A stretch of 62,745 nucleotides of DNA from a virus: the IMG/VR virus record IMGVR_UViG_3300030090_000213, positions 1-62,745 of that record; one strand, given 5' to 3'. The position numbers were made by a program, and so were the translations under genes. The first letter of the stretch is position 1. Every line of letters starts with the position of its first letter. The notes below the pieces were generated by a model that saw nothing but the letters and a program-made list of their open reading frames with translations, searched no databases and was not told the origin of the DNA. This document shows, in pieces, positions 29,673 to 35,644 of the stretch.

Positions 29673-29686
29673 ACTGGTAAATATTT
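29673..29686. repeat. CCAGT element (half-site)
   Basis: ACTGGTAAATATTT, one member of the family built on TATTTACCAGT. It lies just upstream of the 29647 gene, 37 bases after the end of rusA. A second copy at 29720-29731 overlaps the rusA stop codon. Confidence 0.6.
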
Positions 29687-29719
29687 TTTGGAGCTGCAAC
29701 CCAGCAGCGTCAAAAATAT

Positions 29720-29731
29720 TATTTACTGGTC
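29720..29731. repeat. CCAGT element overlapping a stop codon
   Basis: On the minus strand the sequence GACCAGTAAAT contains the last two codons and the TAA stop of the RusA-like gene. The same overlap of element and stop occurs in the ADP-ribosyltransferase-like gene near 39875. Confidence 0.6.
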
Positions 29732-30106
29732 TATTTTTTTTATCACCAATTCACATCTAGGATTTTCTTTATCAATCCCACCATATTTATAAATAACTTT
29801 TTTAATTTGTTTACTACTATCATCCTCTAACACACCTGCTTTAACTAAAGCATCGCAAGTAAACTTGTCAATAATAGAACAAGGATTACTTACATCTAGT
29901 CTTCTTTTACTTTTTGCATAATAGGTATAAATCAATACAACAGGTTCTTCGTATTTAGGATGACTAATCCTATCAACTAAATTGTCTGCATAAATCTTCT
30001 TGGCATTTGATAGTGTTCTGTAATGAGCATTACGATAGTTGTTTAAGTTAAGGATAAACTTCTTATTCTTTGTGTAGTAAACCTCTAGGGGTAAATCAAT
30101 CTTCAT
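29723..30106 (-). CDS. rusA: RusA-like Holliday-junction resolvase
   Basis: 127 aa. The RusA signature acidic residues are in place: RRLDVSNPCSIIDKFTCDALVKAGVLEDD, with Asp in RLDVSN, in IIDKF and in the terminal EDD. RusA dimers resolve four-way junctions made during recombination-dependent replication. The start overlaps the upstream gene's end. It fits the Sak3/nuclease set of this operon. Confidence 0.87.
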   Translation of the reverse strand: MKIDLPLEVYYTKNKKFILNLNNYRNAHYRTLSNAKKIYADNLVDRISHPKYEEPVVLIYTYYAKSKRRLDVSNPCSIIDKFTCDALVKAGVLEDDSSKQIKKVIYKYGGIDKENPRCELVIKKIDQ

Positions 30107-30398
30107 CTAACAACTTATTAACTTGCTCTAATAACTCTTCTTCTGTGCCGTAAGCTTCCTCAAATCTTTTCTTATATGGATGTCTGCTTATAGGTCTAAA
30201 TCTATTGCCTTTACGATGATGGTCAAAGCAAAGAGGTAATACAGAAAAATGTGCATTTGGTTTTGTTTTGCCAATAACATGATGAATTTCAGCAGGAGTT
30301 ATACATCCATTAGTATTTCTACAAACAATGCAACCTAGCTGACTTACCTTGTCCATGTGTTCAGCTTCTTTCTTTGTTGGTTTTCTACCTTTAATCAA
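30096..30398 (-). CDS. Ref-like HNH nuclease, 100 aa
   Basis: LGCIVCRNTNGCITPAEIHHVIG, PLCFDHHRKGN and FEEAYGTEEELL match the RecA-dependent Ref / phage HNH family. The two Cys and the His cluster would bind zinc and metal. The frame opens with TTG at 30398 over the upstream TAA; the first ATG is at residue 15, so the exact start is uncertain. The likely role is strand cleavage at recombination intermediates. Confidence 0.78.
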   Translation of the reverse strand: MIKGRKPTKKEAEHMDKVSQLGCIVCRNTNGCITPAEIHHVIGKTKPNAHFSVLPLCFDHHRKGNRFRPISRHPYKKRFEEAYGTEEELLEQVNKLLDED

Positions 30399-30849
30399 AA
30401 CGAATACCTGTATTTATGTTTACTACTCTTCTTATGGGTCTTATCTTATGAGTTTTATTATATTTTGGTATATAACTCTCTATTAGTTTTTTTTCCCAAT
30501 GTCTTTTTCTACTTTCTTTACAATATAAAATCCTAAACGAATCAAATTTTTTTTCAGATTTAATGTGAGTACATACCCTAGCATAAGGATTTATACTTTC
30601 TCCTACATAAACAACAACATTCTTCATAAATAAAATATATACTCCATGTTTAAATATTTCGTTGACTTTAAACTTTCTTCTATGTGATGCTGTCGTAGAG
30701 TATTGAGTTTTTATTTCCTTTTCTGAAAGATAATGATGTGTCAACATTCCTGTTGAACCTACTGTATCTACTGAAATAGTATTACCACAAGATGTTGTTC
30801 CTAATTCTAATTTTCCTGTTGAACTTATATGATTAACATTTATGCCCAT
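30391..30849 (-). CDS. GIY-YIG endonuclease, 152 aa
   Basis: The GIY-YIG core is visible from about residue 68: HGVYILFMKNVVVYVGES, then NPYARVCTHIK (catalytic Arg region) and HWEKKLIESYIPKYN (catalytic Glu and Asn). The ~65 residues ahead of it are unrelated. It overlaps both neighbours by a few bases. A homing endonuclease or a resident nuclease are both possible. Confidence 0.78.
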   Translation of the reverse strand: MGINVNHISSTGKLELGTTSCGNTISVDTVGSTGMLTHHYLSEKEIKTQYSTTASHRRKFKVNEIFKHGVYILFMKNVVVYVGESINPYARVCTHIKSEKKFDSFRILYCKESRKRHWEKKLIESYIPKYNKTHKIRPIRRVVNINTGIRFD

Positions 30850-30949
30850 TTTTTATTTTCTTTTTCTTTCTCTTGTTCCCAAATATCTTCTCAAAGTTCT
30901 CGTTATACTTATCTTTGTCGTAGGGTCTTTGTCTGCTACCCTTTGTCAT
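30833..30949 (-). CDS. 38-aa conserved small protein (MTKGSRxRP type)
   Basis: The ATG at 30949 overlaps the upstream stop (ATGA) behind a GGAG. The peptide MTKGSRQRPYDKDKYNENFE, then KIFGNKRKKKK, matches a very short basic protein type I recall from many phages. It overlaps the GIY-YIG gene by 17 bases. Function is unknown. Confidence 0.65.
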   Translation of the reverse strand: MTKGSRQRPYDKDKYNENFEKIFGNKRKKKKIKNGHKC

Positions 30950-31284
30950 GCTCCATATCTCTTTCTTTCTTCTCTAGCATTAACCATTTTAGTTCTCCAT
31001 TCCTCAAACCCTACTTCTAAGGCTCTTAACTCAACCTTGACTGCACTTAGTTGACCTTTAGCAACCGCCACAGCTAACCTAGATTGATACACTTCTTCTT
31101 TGTTTTCTGCAAAGTTATCTTGACCACTTGCAGTTTTAATGCCCTCAGAAAGAGCAACAGCTTTCCATAAAGCTATTACTCTTTTAACATCTGCTTCTGA
31201 CTTTAATAACTCGTATTCTGCTTTCTGCATCATAGGAGCAATGTTTCTTATTTGAACTTGCCAATTCTCTATCTGTTCATCCAT
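30946..31284 (-). CDS. Helical hypothetical protein, 112 aa
   Basis: The start at 31284 is chosen for its GGAG eight bases upstream; it overlaps the previous stop by eight bases. The sequence is almost wholly helical and charged (RNIAPMMQKAEYELLKSEA, then SAVKVELRALEVGFEEWR), suggesting a coiled-coil protein. No family is recognised. Confidence 0.65.
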   Translation of the reverse strand: MDEQIENWQVQIRNIAPMMQKAEYELLKSEADVKRVIALWKAVALSEGIKTASGQDNFAENKEEVYQSRLAVAVAKGQLSAVKVELRALEVGFEEWRTKMVNAREERKRYGA

Positions 31285-31465
31285 TAGCTTTTCTCCAACC
31301 AACAACTAAGAAATCTATATCTTCAAAGTTTTCATCTTCTAAAGCTTCATCGGGCAACCATTGAGATAGTTGTTCGTGAGATGTACCACCAAACCAAGCG
31401 AAGCCCTGTTCACTTTGCATTGGTTTCCAACCTTCTTTTCTAATATCTTTAATATTTGCTGACAT
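31277..31465 (-). CDS. Acidic hypothetical protein, 62 aa
   Basis: It starts directly after the TAA of a 30-aa membrane peptide, behind AAGGGGG. The C-terminal half is acidic (WLPDEALEDENFEDIDFLVVGW), typical of small phage proteins that mimic nucleic acid or bind host factors. The function is not known. Confidence 0.62.
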   Translation of the reverse strand: MSANIKDIRKEGWKPMQSEQGFAWFGGTSHEQLSQWLPDEALEDENFEDIDFLVVGWRKANG

Positions 31466-31558
31466 TTATTTCCCCCTTATATCTTTTTCGTTTACATAAA
31501 TTGTTGCTATCAATACTATTGAAAGTATTGAGTAAGAAATTATTTCAATTATTGTCAT
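31466..31558 (-). CDS. 30-aa single-span membrane peptide
   Basis: MTIIEIISYSILSIVLIATI is hydrophobic, followed by a charged tail (YVNEKDIRGK). It has a GAGG six bases before the ATG, and its stop abuts the next ATG (TAAATG). Such peptides often target host membrane functions; that is inference. Confidence 0.55.
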   Translation of the reverse strand: MTIIEIISYSILSIVLIATIYVNEKDIRGK

Positions 31559-31560
31559 AA

Positions 31561-31647
31561 CTACCTCACTCTGAAAATGTAAAACAAACATCTTAAACGC
31601 CATTCAGATAGATGGCGTAAGTGTTTTGGTATCTTTGTTCTATCCAT
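31561..31647 (-). CDS. 28-aa Arg/Leu-rich peptide
   Basis: The ATG overlaps the upstream TAA (TAATG), so it can be read by re-initiation. The sequence is MDRTKIPKHLRHLSEWRLRC and then LFYIFRVR. The coupling and the compactness of the operon favour a real gene. Function is unknown. Confidence 0.5.
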   Translation of the reverse strand: MDRTKIPKHLRHLSEWRLRCLFYIFRVR

Positions 31648-31910
31648 TATTCAATCCCCATCTTGTTTTTAAAGTGTTCATCTCTTGCTTCTTCTATCTT
31701 AAAAAACAGATAGTCCATAAGATGTTCGTGAGATGTAGTTCCAACACCATCTTTAACATCTTTAATTTGTTCAATCAAAGTTCTGTACGCAGACATAAAC
31801 TCAAAAAATATATACTCGTCTATGTTTTCTTCAATTTGCACTACCAAATCTTTTCCGTAGGTATATTTATCATCAGAAATGATTTGGGTTTTTCCACTTG
31901 GATTTGCCAT
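31647..31910 (-). CDS. Hypothetical protein, 87 aa
   Basis: A helical, acidic protein (YGKDLVVQIEENIDEYIFFEF, then THSEHLMDYLFFKIEEARDE-like helices near the end). It lies inside the overlapping operon and shares 38 bases with the preceding gene. No family is recognised. Confidence 0.62.
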   Translation of the reverse strand: MANPSGKTQIISDDKYTYGKDLVVQIEENIDEYIFFEFMSAYRTLIEQIKDVKDGVGTTSHEHLMDYLFFKIEEARDEHFKNKMGIE

Positions 31911-32046
31911 TGTTCTTCTCCCTTTTATTTGGTTTATCTAAGTCTAGTGAATCAATGAGCAGATGTGATTCTATCCACTCATTTTTCACTCCCTCTTTCT
32001 TCAAAGCATCTTCCAATGCTTTCTTAAATGCTTTTGATTTACCCAT
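31873..32046 (-). CDS. 57-aa basic hypothetical protein
   Basis: It starts with ATG at 32046 behind a strong AAAGGAGGGAG. The N-terminal half is a Lys-rich helix (MGKSKAFKKALEDALKKEGV) and the end is KSKWKNPNHF. It overlaps the next gene by 38 bases. The good ribosome-binding site is the main support. Confidence 0.6.
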   Translation of the reverse strand: MGKSKAFKKALEDALKKEGVKNEWIESHLLIDSLDLDKPNKREKNNGKSKWKNPNHF

Positions 32047-32057
32047 TACTCCCTCCT

Positions 32058-32369
32058 TTAAAATGGAATTTCATCATCTGTAAAGGTTTCAATATCATCG
32101 CTTGAATCCTTTACTGGCTCTTCTTTAGGCTCTTCTTTCTTCTGTGGAATGTCTAATCTAGCATACTTGTATTCTTTGCCATTCTTAGAAGTTCTATTCC
32201 ATAAAGCCACTCTTAGTTCTCCAGTCCCGCCATCTTTGACAATACTGACTAATTCTTTAAGCATATCCCTACTAATAACTACCTTACCAGTCCAGTCGGG
32301 CTGTTTATCATTCTGTTTATAGTCATTAGTGTAGATTGCTCCATCACTTTGGTTTTTGTTGTCGTACAT
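32058..32369 (-). CDS. SSB-like protein with acidic DDEIPF tail
   Basis: 103 aa. Residues 25-75 have the beta pattern of a small OB-like fold (WTGKVVISRDMLKELVSIV, then GELRVALWNRTSKNGKEYKY). The C-terminus is acidic and ends DDIETFTDDEIPF, like the tail of bacterial SSB that recruits partner proteins. It follows directly after the annealing protein, the usual SSB position. Confidence 0.7.
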   Translation of the reverse strand: MYDNKNQSDGAIYTNDYKQNDKQPDWTGKVVISRDMLKELVSIVKDGGTGELRVALWNRTSKNGKEYKYARLDIPQKKEEPKEEPVKDSSDDIETFTDDEIPF

Positions 32370-32370
32370 A

Positions 32371-33081
32371 TTAATCCTCCTTTAGGTTTGATACGATTGT
32401 TTTAAGTTCACTATCCAAGTCAGCTTTCATATTAGGAAAGTTATCCCTCAATGTAGCCAAATCTTTAGTGTTATTTTTGTAGTAAGATGTCATAGCTTCT
32501 TTAGTCTTGCTAAGTTTTGACAACTCTAAAAAGCTTTTGACAAATAACTCCGCCCATTCTTCCGTGCCATAACCTTTATCTGCTTCAACATCCTCTGTTG
32601 GAGTTTCTACTGGTGTTGGCTCTTCTTTAACAGGTTTTTCTTTAACAGGCTTTTCTTTTTTAACAGGCTCTTTGTCTGCACTAGGTACATCTTCTCCCGC
32701 ATAGATATAATGACCAAGACCATACATGGCTAAACACTTAACCAAGCATCGCATCTTAGTATCATTAACTTGTCTTGAATTTGGGTTTTGTACTGCATTG
32801 TTCTTGTAGTCCATAACACTTAGTGTCATTTCTCTATTTAAGTTATCTATAGATACCCTACATCTAACTTCTGCTGTACCATCGGGATATTGAACATAAG
32901 GCACATCGCCCTCGCCTTGATAGAATAAGTATTGTGCTTGTGGATAATGCTCTTGCAAAACTCCCCATGCCCAAGCCCAAGATAAGTAAGATAAGTTCAT
33001 CTTCTTTTCTATTTTATCAGAACAATCTATCTTAGATAGCTTGTCCCACACTTCTTTATAAGTAAGTTCTTTATCACTCAT
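32371..33081 (-). CDS. Sak3-type single-strand annealing protein (DUF1071-like)
   Basis: 236 aa. NLSYLSWAWAWGVLQEHYPQ, with EVRCRVSIDNL and TKMRCLVKCLAMYGLGHYIYAGEDVP, is the signature of the Sak3/DUF1071 annealing family. A Lys/Glu/Pro linker (~150-170) precedes a helical end. The family anneals complementary strands in phage recombination together with an exonuclease and SSB, both of which flank it here. Confidence 0.87.
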   Translation of the reverse strand: MSDKELTYKEVWDKLSKIDCSDKIEKKMNLSYLSWAWAWGVLQEHYPQAQYLFYQGEGDVPYVQYPDGTAEVRCRVSIDNLNREMTLSVMDYKNNAVQNPNSRQVNDTKMRCLVKCLAMYGLGHYIYAGEDVPSADKEPVKKEKPVKEKPVKEEPTPVETPTEDVEADKGYGTEEWAELFVKSFLELSKLSKTKEAMTSYYKNNTKDLATLRDNFPNMKADLDSELKTIVSNLKED

Positions 33082-33416
33082 TCGCTTTCTCCATAATAAA
33101 ATTCATATTCCCATTCGTATTTAGGGTTTTTGTGATGTTGCCACATTAATTCATACTCTTTTTCAGCATAATCTCCTAAAGGCATACCCTCTTCTGTTTG
33201 TTCATCTAAAACAGGTTTAACCTCTTCCCAGTTGTGTATATAAGAAATAGGTAGATAATCGCCTATACACCCAAATATTTCCCATTCAATACCTTTCTTT
33301 GTGCCAATTCCCACATCAATAATTTCTTCTGTTGACCATTCTTCCGTTAGCCAATAGATTATGTCTATGCTTAGTACCATCTTCTTTTTAATTGGTTTTG
33401 CTTGTAGTTCAATCAT
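33078..33416 (-). CDS. Hypothetical protein, 112 aa
   Basis: It overlaps both the Cas4-like nuclease gene and the annealing-protein gene by four bases, so it is tightly co-translated with them. It is rich in Trp, Glu and Tyr (YWLTEEWSTEEIIDVGIG, KYEWEYEFYYGESE). No family is recognised; it may be an adaptor of the recombination set. Confidence 0.65.
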   Translation of the reverse strand: MIELQAKPIKKKMVLSIDIIYWLTEEWSTEEIIDVGIGTKKGIEWEIFGCIGDYLPISYIHNWEEVKPVLDEQTEEGMPLGDYAEKEYELMWQHHKNPKYEWEYEFYYGESE

Positions 33417-34300
33417 TTGCTTTCCTCGTTATATTGATTACAAAATTCAGCCACATCACAATAGTTAGCACATCTAACGCACTCGCCTTTGGCTTCTACG
33501 ACTTTCAGCAACTTACTATCTTTATGACCACCTATATACTCATTAGCTTCTTCTTGGGTATCAAGCACTCTAACAGCAGTCTTTCTACCTTTCTTTTCCA
33601 CTCTATAAGTATCTTTTCTTCTCCACCTTTCTGCATCAGTACATAATGGAAGCTTATCATTGATAAGGTAATCCACTTCTGCTTCTTGATGGATTGAAAC
33701 TCTTTGTTTGATGAAAGCTTCTTGCTCTTCATCACTCCATAAATCTATATTTAAAACTGTAATTGGTGATGGCGGATAATCTCCACCGCTACGAAGATAC
33801 TGATTTTTGTTCCAGTCCCTAGCTATCGCAATAATATTTAACTGGTCTATAGTTTTTCCTGTGTTTTGCTTGTAGAGATACGCATAGATATTAAGTTGTT
33901 GTTCCCATTCTGCTTTACCCTCTTTCAAAGCAGATACAATAGACCAAACAGAAGTTACTTTGTAATCCTTTAGTGTGTTACTTTTAACATCTATGCTGTC
34001 TGTCTGACCACTAACAGTCCAGTCTTTAACTGTTGCAAACATTCTTTGTTCTGTAATGGTGTCCTCGTTATCCTCATTGGCTCTTTCTAATATGGTATGA
34101 ACTGATTGTCCTAGTAGTTTCCATATTTCATCTGATACATCTATTGTAAGCTTGTCGTAATGTTCTTGTGCCAATAATCTAATCCTTGGAGGTTGTAACA
34201 AACCAGTAGCAGATATAGTAGCCTTACCTCTGCTGTAGTTATCATTGTGTACCGCATTAATTATTTCTTGCGGGATGTTATGTTTATTCGTGTATTTCAC
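33413..34300 (-). CDS. Cas4/RecB-like PD-(D/E)XK nuclease
   Basis: 295 aa. The nuclease core is GQTDSIDVKSNTLKDYKVTS (D101, then D112 and K114), with Q-containing EWEQQLNIYAYLY downstream as motif III. Four cysteines cluster at the C-terminus (ECVRCANYC, AEFCNQ), as in Cas4/AddB-type Fe-S nucleases. It probably resects DNA ends to make substrate for the annealing protein two genes on. Confidence 0.87.
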   Translation of the reverse strand: MKYTNKHNIPQEIINAVHNDNYSRGKATISATGLLQPPRIRLLAQEHYDKLTIDVSDEIWKLLGQSVHTILERANEDNEDTITEQRMFATVKDWTVSGQTDSIDVKSNTLKDYKVTSVWSIVSALKEGKAEWEQQLNIYAYLYKQNTGKTIDQLNIIAIARDWNKNQYLRSGGDYPPSPITVLNIDLWSDEEQEAFIKQRVSIHQEAEVDYLINDKLPLCTDAERWRRKDTYRVEKKGRKTAVRVLDTQEEANEYIGGHKDSKLLKVVEAKGECVRCANYCDVAEFCNQYNEESK

Positions 34301-34472
34301 TTTCCAGTTTACTTTGACGAAACTCTAATTCTTCTTTTAGTTCTTTTGCTTCTACTTCCATACAAAAAACTATGTCTTGCATTTTTTGTACCATAGCTTT
34401 ACTTTCATCAAGTATCTTCTTGGCTTTAACAAGTTGCTCTTGAATAATATCCATGTCTTTTATAGCCTCCAT
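34284..34472 (-). CDS. Coiled-coil protein, 62 aa
   Basis: Nearly the entire protein is one amphipathic helix (EQLVKAKKILDESKAMVQKM, then EVEAKELKEELEF). It overlaps its two neighbours by 13-17 bases. It is likely a small adaptor; no function is known. Confidence 0.62.
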   Translation of the reverse strand: MEAIKDMDIIQEQLVKAKKILDESKAMVQKMQDIVFCMEVEAKELKEELEFRQSKLESEIHE

Positions 34473-34702
34473 ATGCCTACTCCATCTTCTAGTTGTCTTA
34501 CAGTAAATTTATAGTTAGGATGTTTGTGTGTAAACCTTAAACAAGCATTTCTAATTATCTTTACCTCAGAAGCTATCTTAGACTTCGCTAGAGGAACTTT
34601 TACAGTTTGTCCCTTGTTCATGTCCTCCAAGGGTAAGTCATACTTCCTAGGCTTTCCTACTCCTCTTGGTATAGGGATGCCATCTTTAATTTCAAATTCC
34701 AT
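34460..34702 (-). CDS. Hypothetical protein, 80 aa
   Basis: It starts behind AAAAGGAG at the end of the first gene of the operon. Basic, with RGVGKPRKYDLPLEDMNKGQ and CLRFTHKHPNYKFTVRQLED; the shape suggests a small DNA-binding protein, and similar proteins occur in other phages. Function is not assigned. Confidence 0.65.
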   Translation of the reverse strand: MEFEIKDGIPIPRGVGKPRKYDLPLEDMNKGQTVKVPLAKSKIASEVKIIRNACLRFTHKHPNYKFTVRQLEDGVGIWRL

Positions 34703-34705
34703 TTT

Positions 34706-34864
34706 TTATTCTCCTTTTGGTAAAAAATTAAGTTTGGTTGATAAACCTTTTACATAGTTTAAGTCCACATTTAACATAGTTCTAATGTGAGCCATTTGTT
34801 GTGGTGTGATTTTGTCTAACAAGATTTGTAGCAAAAGAATCTCTTTTTCATCTAGTGTTGTCAT
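34706..34864 (-). CDS. First gene of recombination operon, 52 aa
   Basis: ATG at 34864 behind GGAGGG with seven-base spacing. The peptide MTTLDEKEILLLQILLDKIT is followed by PQQMAHIRTMLNVDLNYVKG and ends KGE. It is helical. It is the first cistron after a leader of about 360 bases. Confidence 0.65.
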   Translation of the reverse strand: MTTLDEKEILLLQILLDKITPQQMAHIRTMLNVDLNYVKGLSTKLNFLPKGE

Positions 34865-35230
34865 ATGCTTTCCCTCCTATAAATGCTAGTTTTTTTGGTT
34901 TGGGAGTTGTAAAACTAGCAAAACACTAGACCCGCAAATTATGGCTTTGTTGTTTTAGTCTGTACAAGCCACCTCGCAACGAGGAAAAATCAGACTGGTA
35001 ATTTAGTTATAGCAGTTTATAGTCGGCTAAACTTCATCTTGTAAACGACTTACCATCATCGCCATAAGAACAAATTCAGACTTGTAAGGCGTTGTTTATA
35101 GGATGCTTATATAAACCCATCCAACAGGAATATTCCTTTAAGTGCCTTCCTGTACTAATCGCTTAGTAGCACACCTCAACGACACCAAATTTAAACTCTT
35201 AGTTAGTTCAATCCTTTGATGTCTTATATA
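34865..35230 (-). promoter_or_regulatory. Long structured leader of the leftward recombination operon
   Basis: 366 bases with no convincing gene. On the minus strand several hairpins can be drawn: CAGGAA/TTCCTG (35134-35161), GGATG/CATCC (35100-35124), AGTCG/CGACT, CCTCG/CGAGG nested inside GTCTG/CAGAC (34960-34998), and a 9-bp GCTAGTTTT/AAAACTAGC just before the first gene (34886-34920). A CCAGTC element lies near 34995. It may be an attenuator or a regulatory RNA; no known class is recognised. Confidence 0.45.
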
Positions 35231-35258
35231 AGTGTAGTTGATGTGTTGATAATGTCAA
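35231..35258 (-). promoter_or_regulatory. Leftward promoter, TTGACA-16-TACACT
   Basis: Read leftward, a perfect TTGACA (35258-35253) is followed after 16 bases by TACACT (35236-35231). It points at the recombination operon. Its -35 is adjacent to the -35 of the rightward promoter, so both polymerases would bind the same 13 bp. Confidence 0.55.
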
Positions 35259-35274
35259 GAGTTTAATGTAATAT
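35246..35274 (+). promoter_or_regulatory. Rightward promoter, TTGATA-17-TAATAT
   Basis: TTGATA (35246-35251), an exact 17-base spacer and TAATAT (35269-35274) make a strong sigma70-type promoter. The expected start of transcription falls at about 35281, the A of the first ATG, so the message may be leaderless. It drives the primase-helicase operon. Confidence 0.7.
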
Positions 35275-35280
35275 ATTTTA

Positions 35281-35574
35281 ATGCTTCAGACAGACCACAT
35301 TGATTCAGATACAGACCAAAAAACTTTAGATGGTCTTGTGGTTAAACAAGCTGTTAGAGATGTTGCTAGTAAACATCCTAAGTTATCTAACGAAGCTTTA
35401 TTATACTTTATGTCTGATGACTTTTCCAATTTATGCAATCGTAATGACATCCAATCAGATGGCATTGTAGAAGCAATTAAGGAATTAAATACCTATCCAG
35501 TATTATCTAAGAAGAGACTTGCAGAAGATGTCTGCGATATTGTTGATAAGTATTTTGGTATATATAGTAAGTAG
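35281..35574 (+). CDS. Hypothetical protein, 97 aa, first gene of primase operon
   Basis: It starts six bases after a TAATAT -10 with no Shine-Dalgarno, so translation would be leaderless unless a later start is used. Acidic and helical (LVVKQAVRDVASKHPKLSNE, IVEAIKELNTYPVLSKKRLA). Its stop codon lies within a 20-bp inverted repeat. It may be an early regulator; no family is recognised. Confidence 0.6.
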   Translation: MLQTDHIDSDTDQKTLDGLVVKQAVRDVASKHPKLSNEALLYFMSDDFSNLCNRNDIQSDGIVEAIKELNTYPVLSKKRLAEDVCDIVDKYFGIYSK

Positions 35575-35634
35575 ATACTTACTATATTTTAATATTAGGT
35601 AGTACATACTACATAGTAAGTATATACATACTAT
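35565..35634. repeat. Cluster of AGTANGTA inverted repeats before primase gene
   Basis: Three palindromic units in 70 bp: TAGTAAGTAGATACTTACTA (35565-35584, perfect 9+2+9), GTAGTACATACTAC (35599-35612) and an imperfect ATAGTAAGTA/TATACATACTAT (35613-35634), just before the primase ribosome-binding site. Related sequences precede the large terminase gene. They look like operators for one phage regulator. Confidence 0.6.
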
Positions 35635-35644
35635 AGGAGGTTTC

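Noticed and set aside
31861-31885. CTGATGA on the minus strand at 31876-31870, inside a coding region
   Set aside because: No GAAA core or flanking stems follow. It encodes ISDD in a normal gene. The same applies to matches near 40930 and 41100.
34921-34998. Possible tRNA-like cloverleaf in the leader around the CCTCG/CGAGG hairpin
   Set aside because: No T-loop GTTCRANNC sequence or acceptor pairing could be found; no tRNA gene was recognised anywhere in the window.
34950-35200. Tiny leftward frames MGLYKHPINNALQV and MAMMVSRLQDEV in the recombination leader
   Set aside because: Twelve to fourteen codons with weak or no Shine-Dalgarno; expected by chance in this length.
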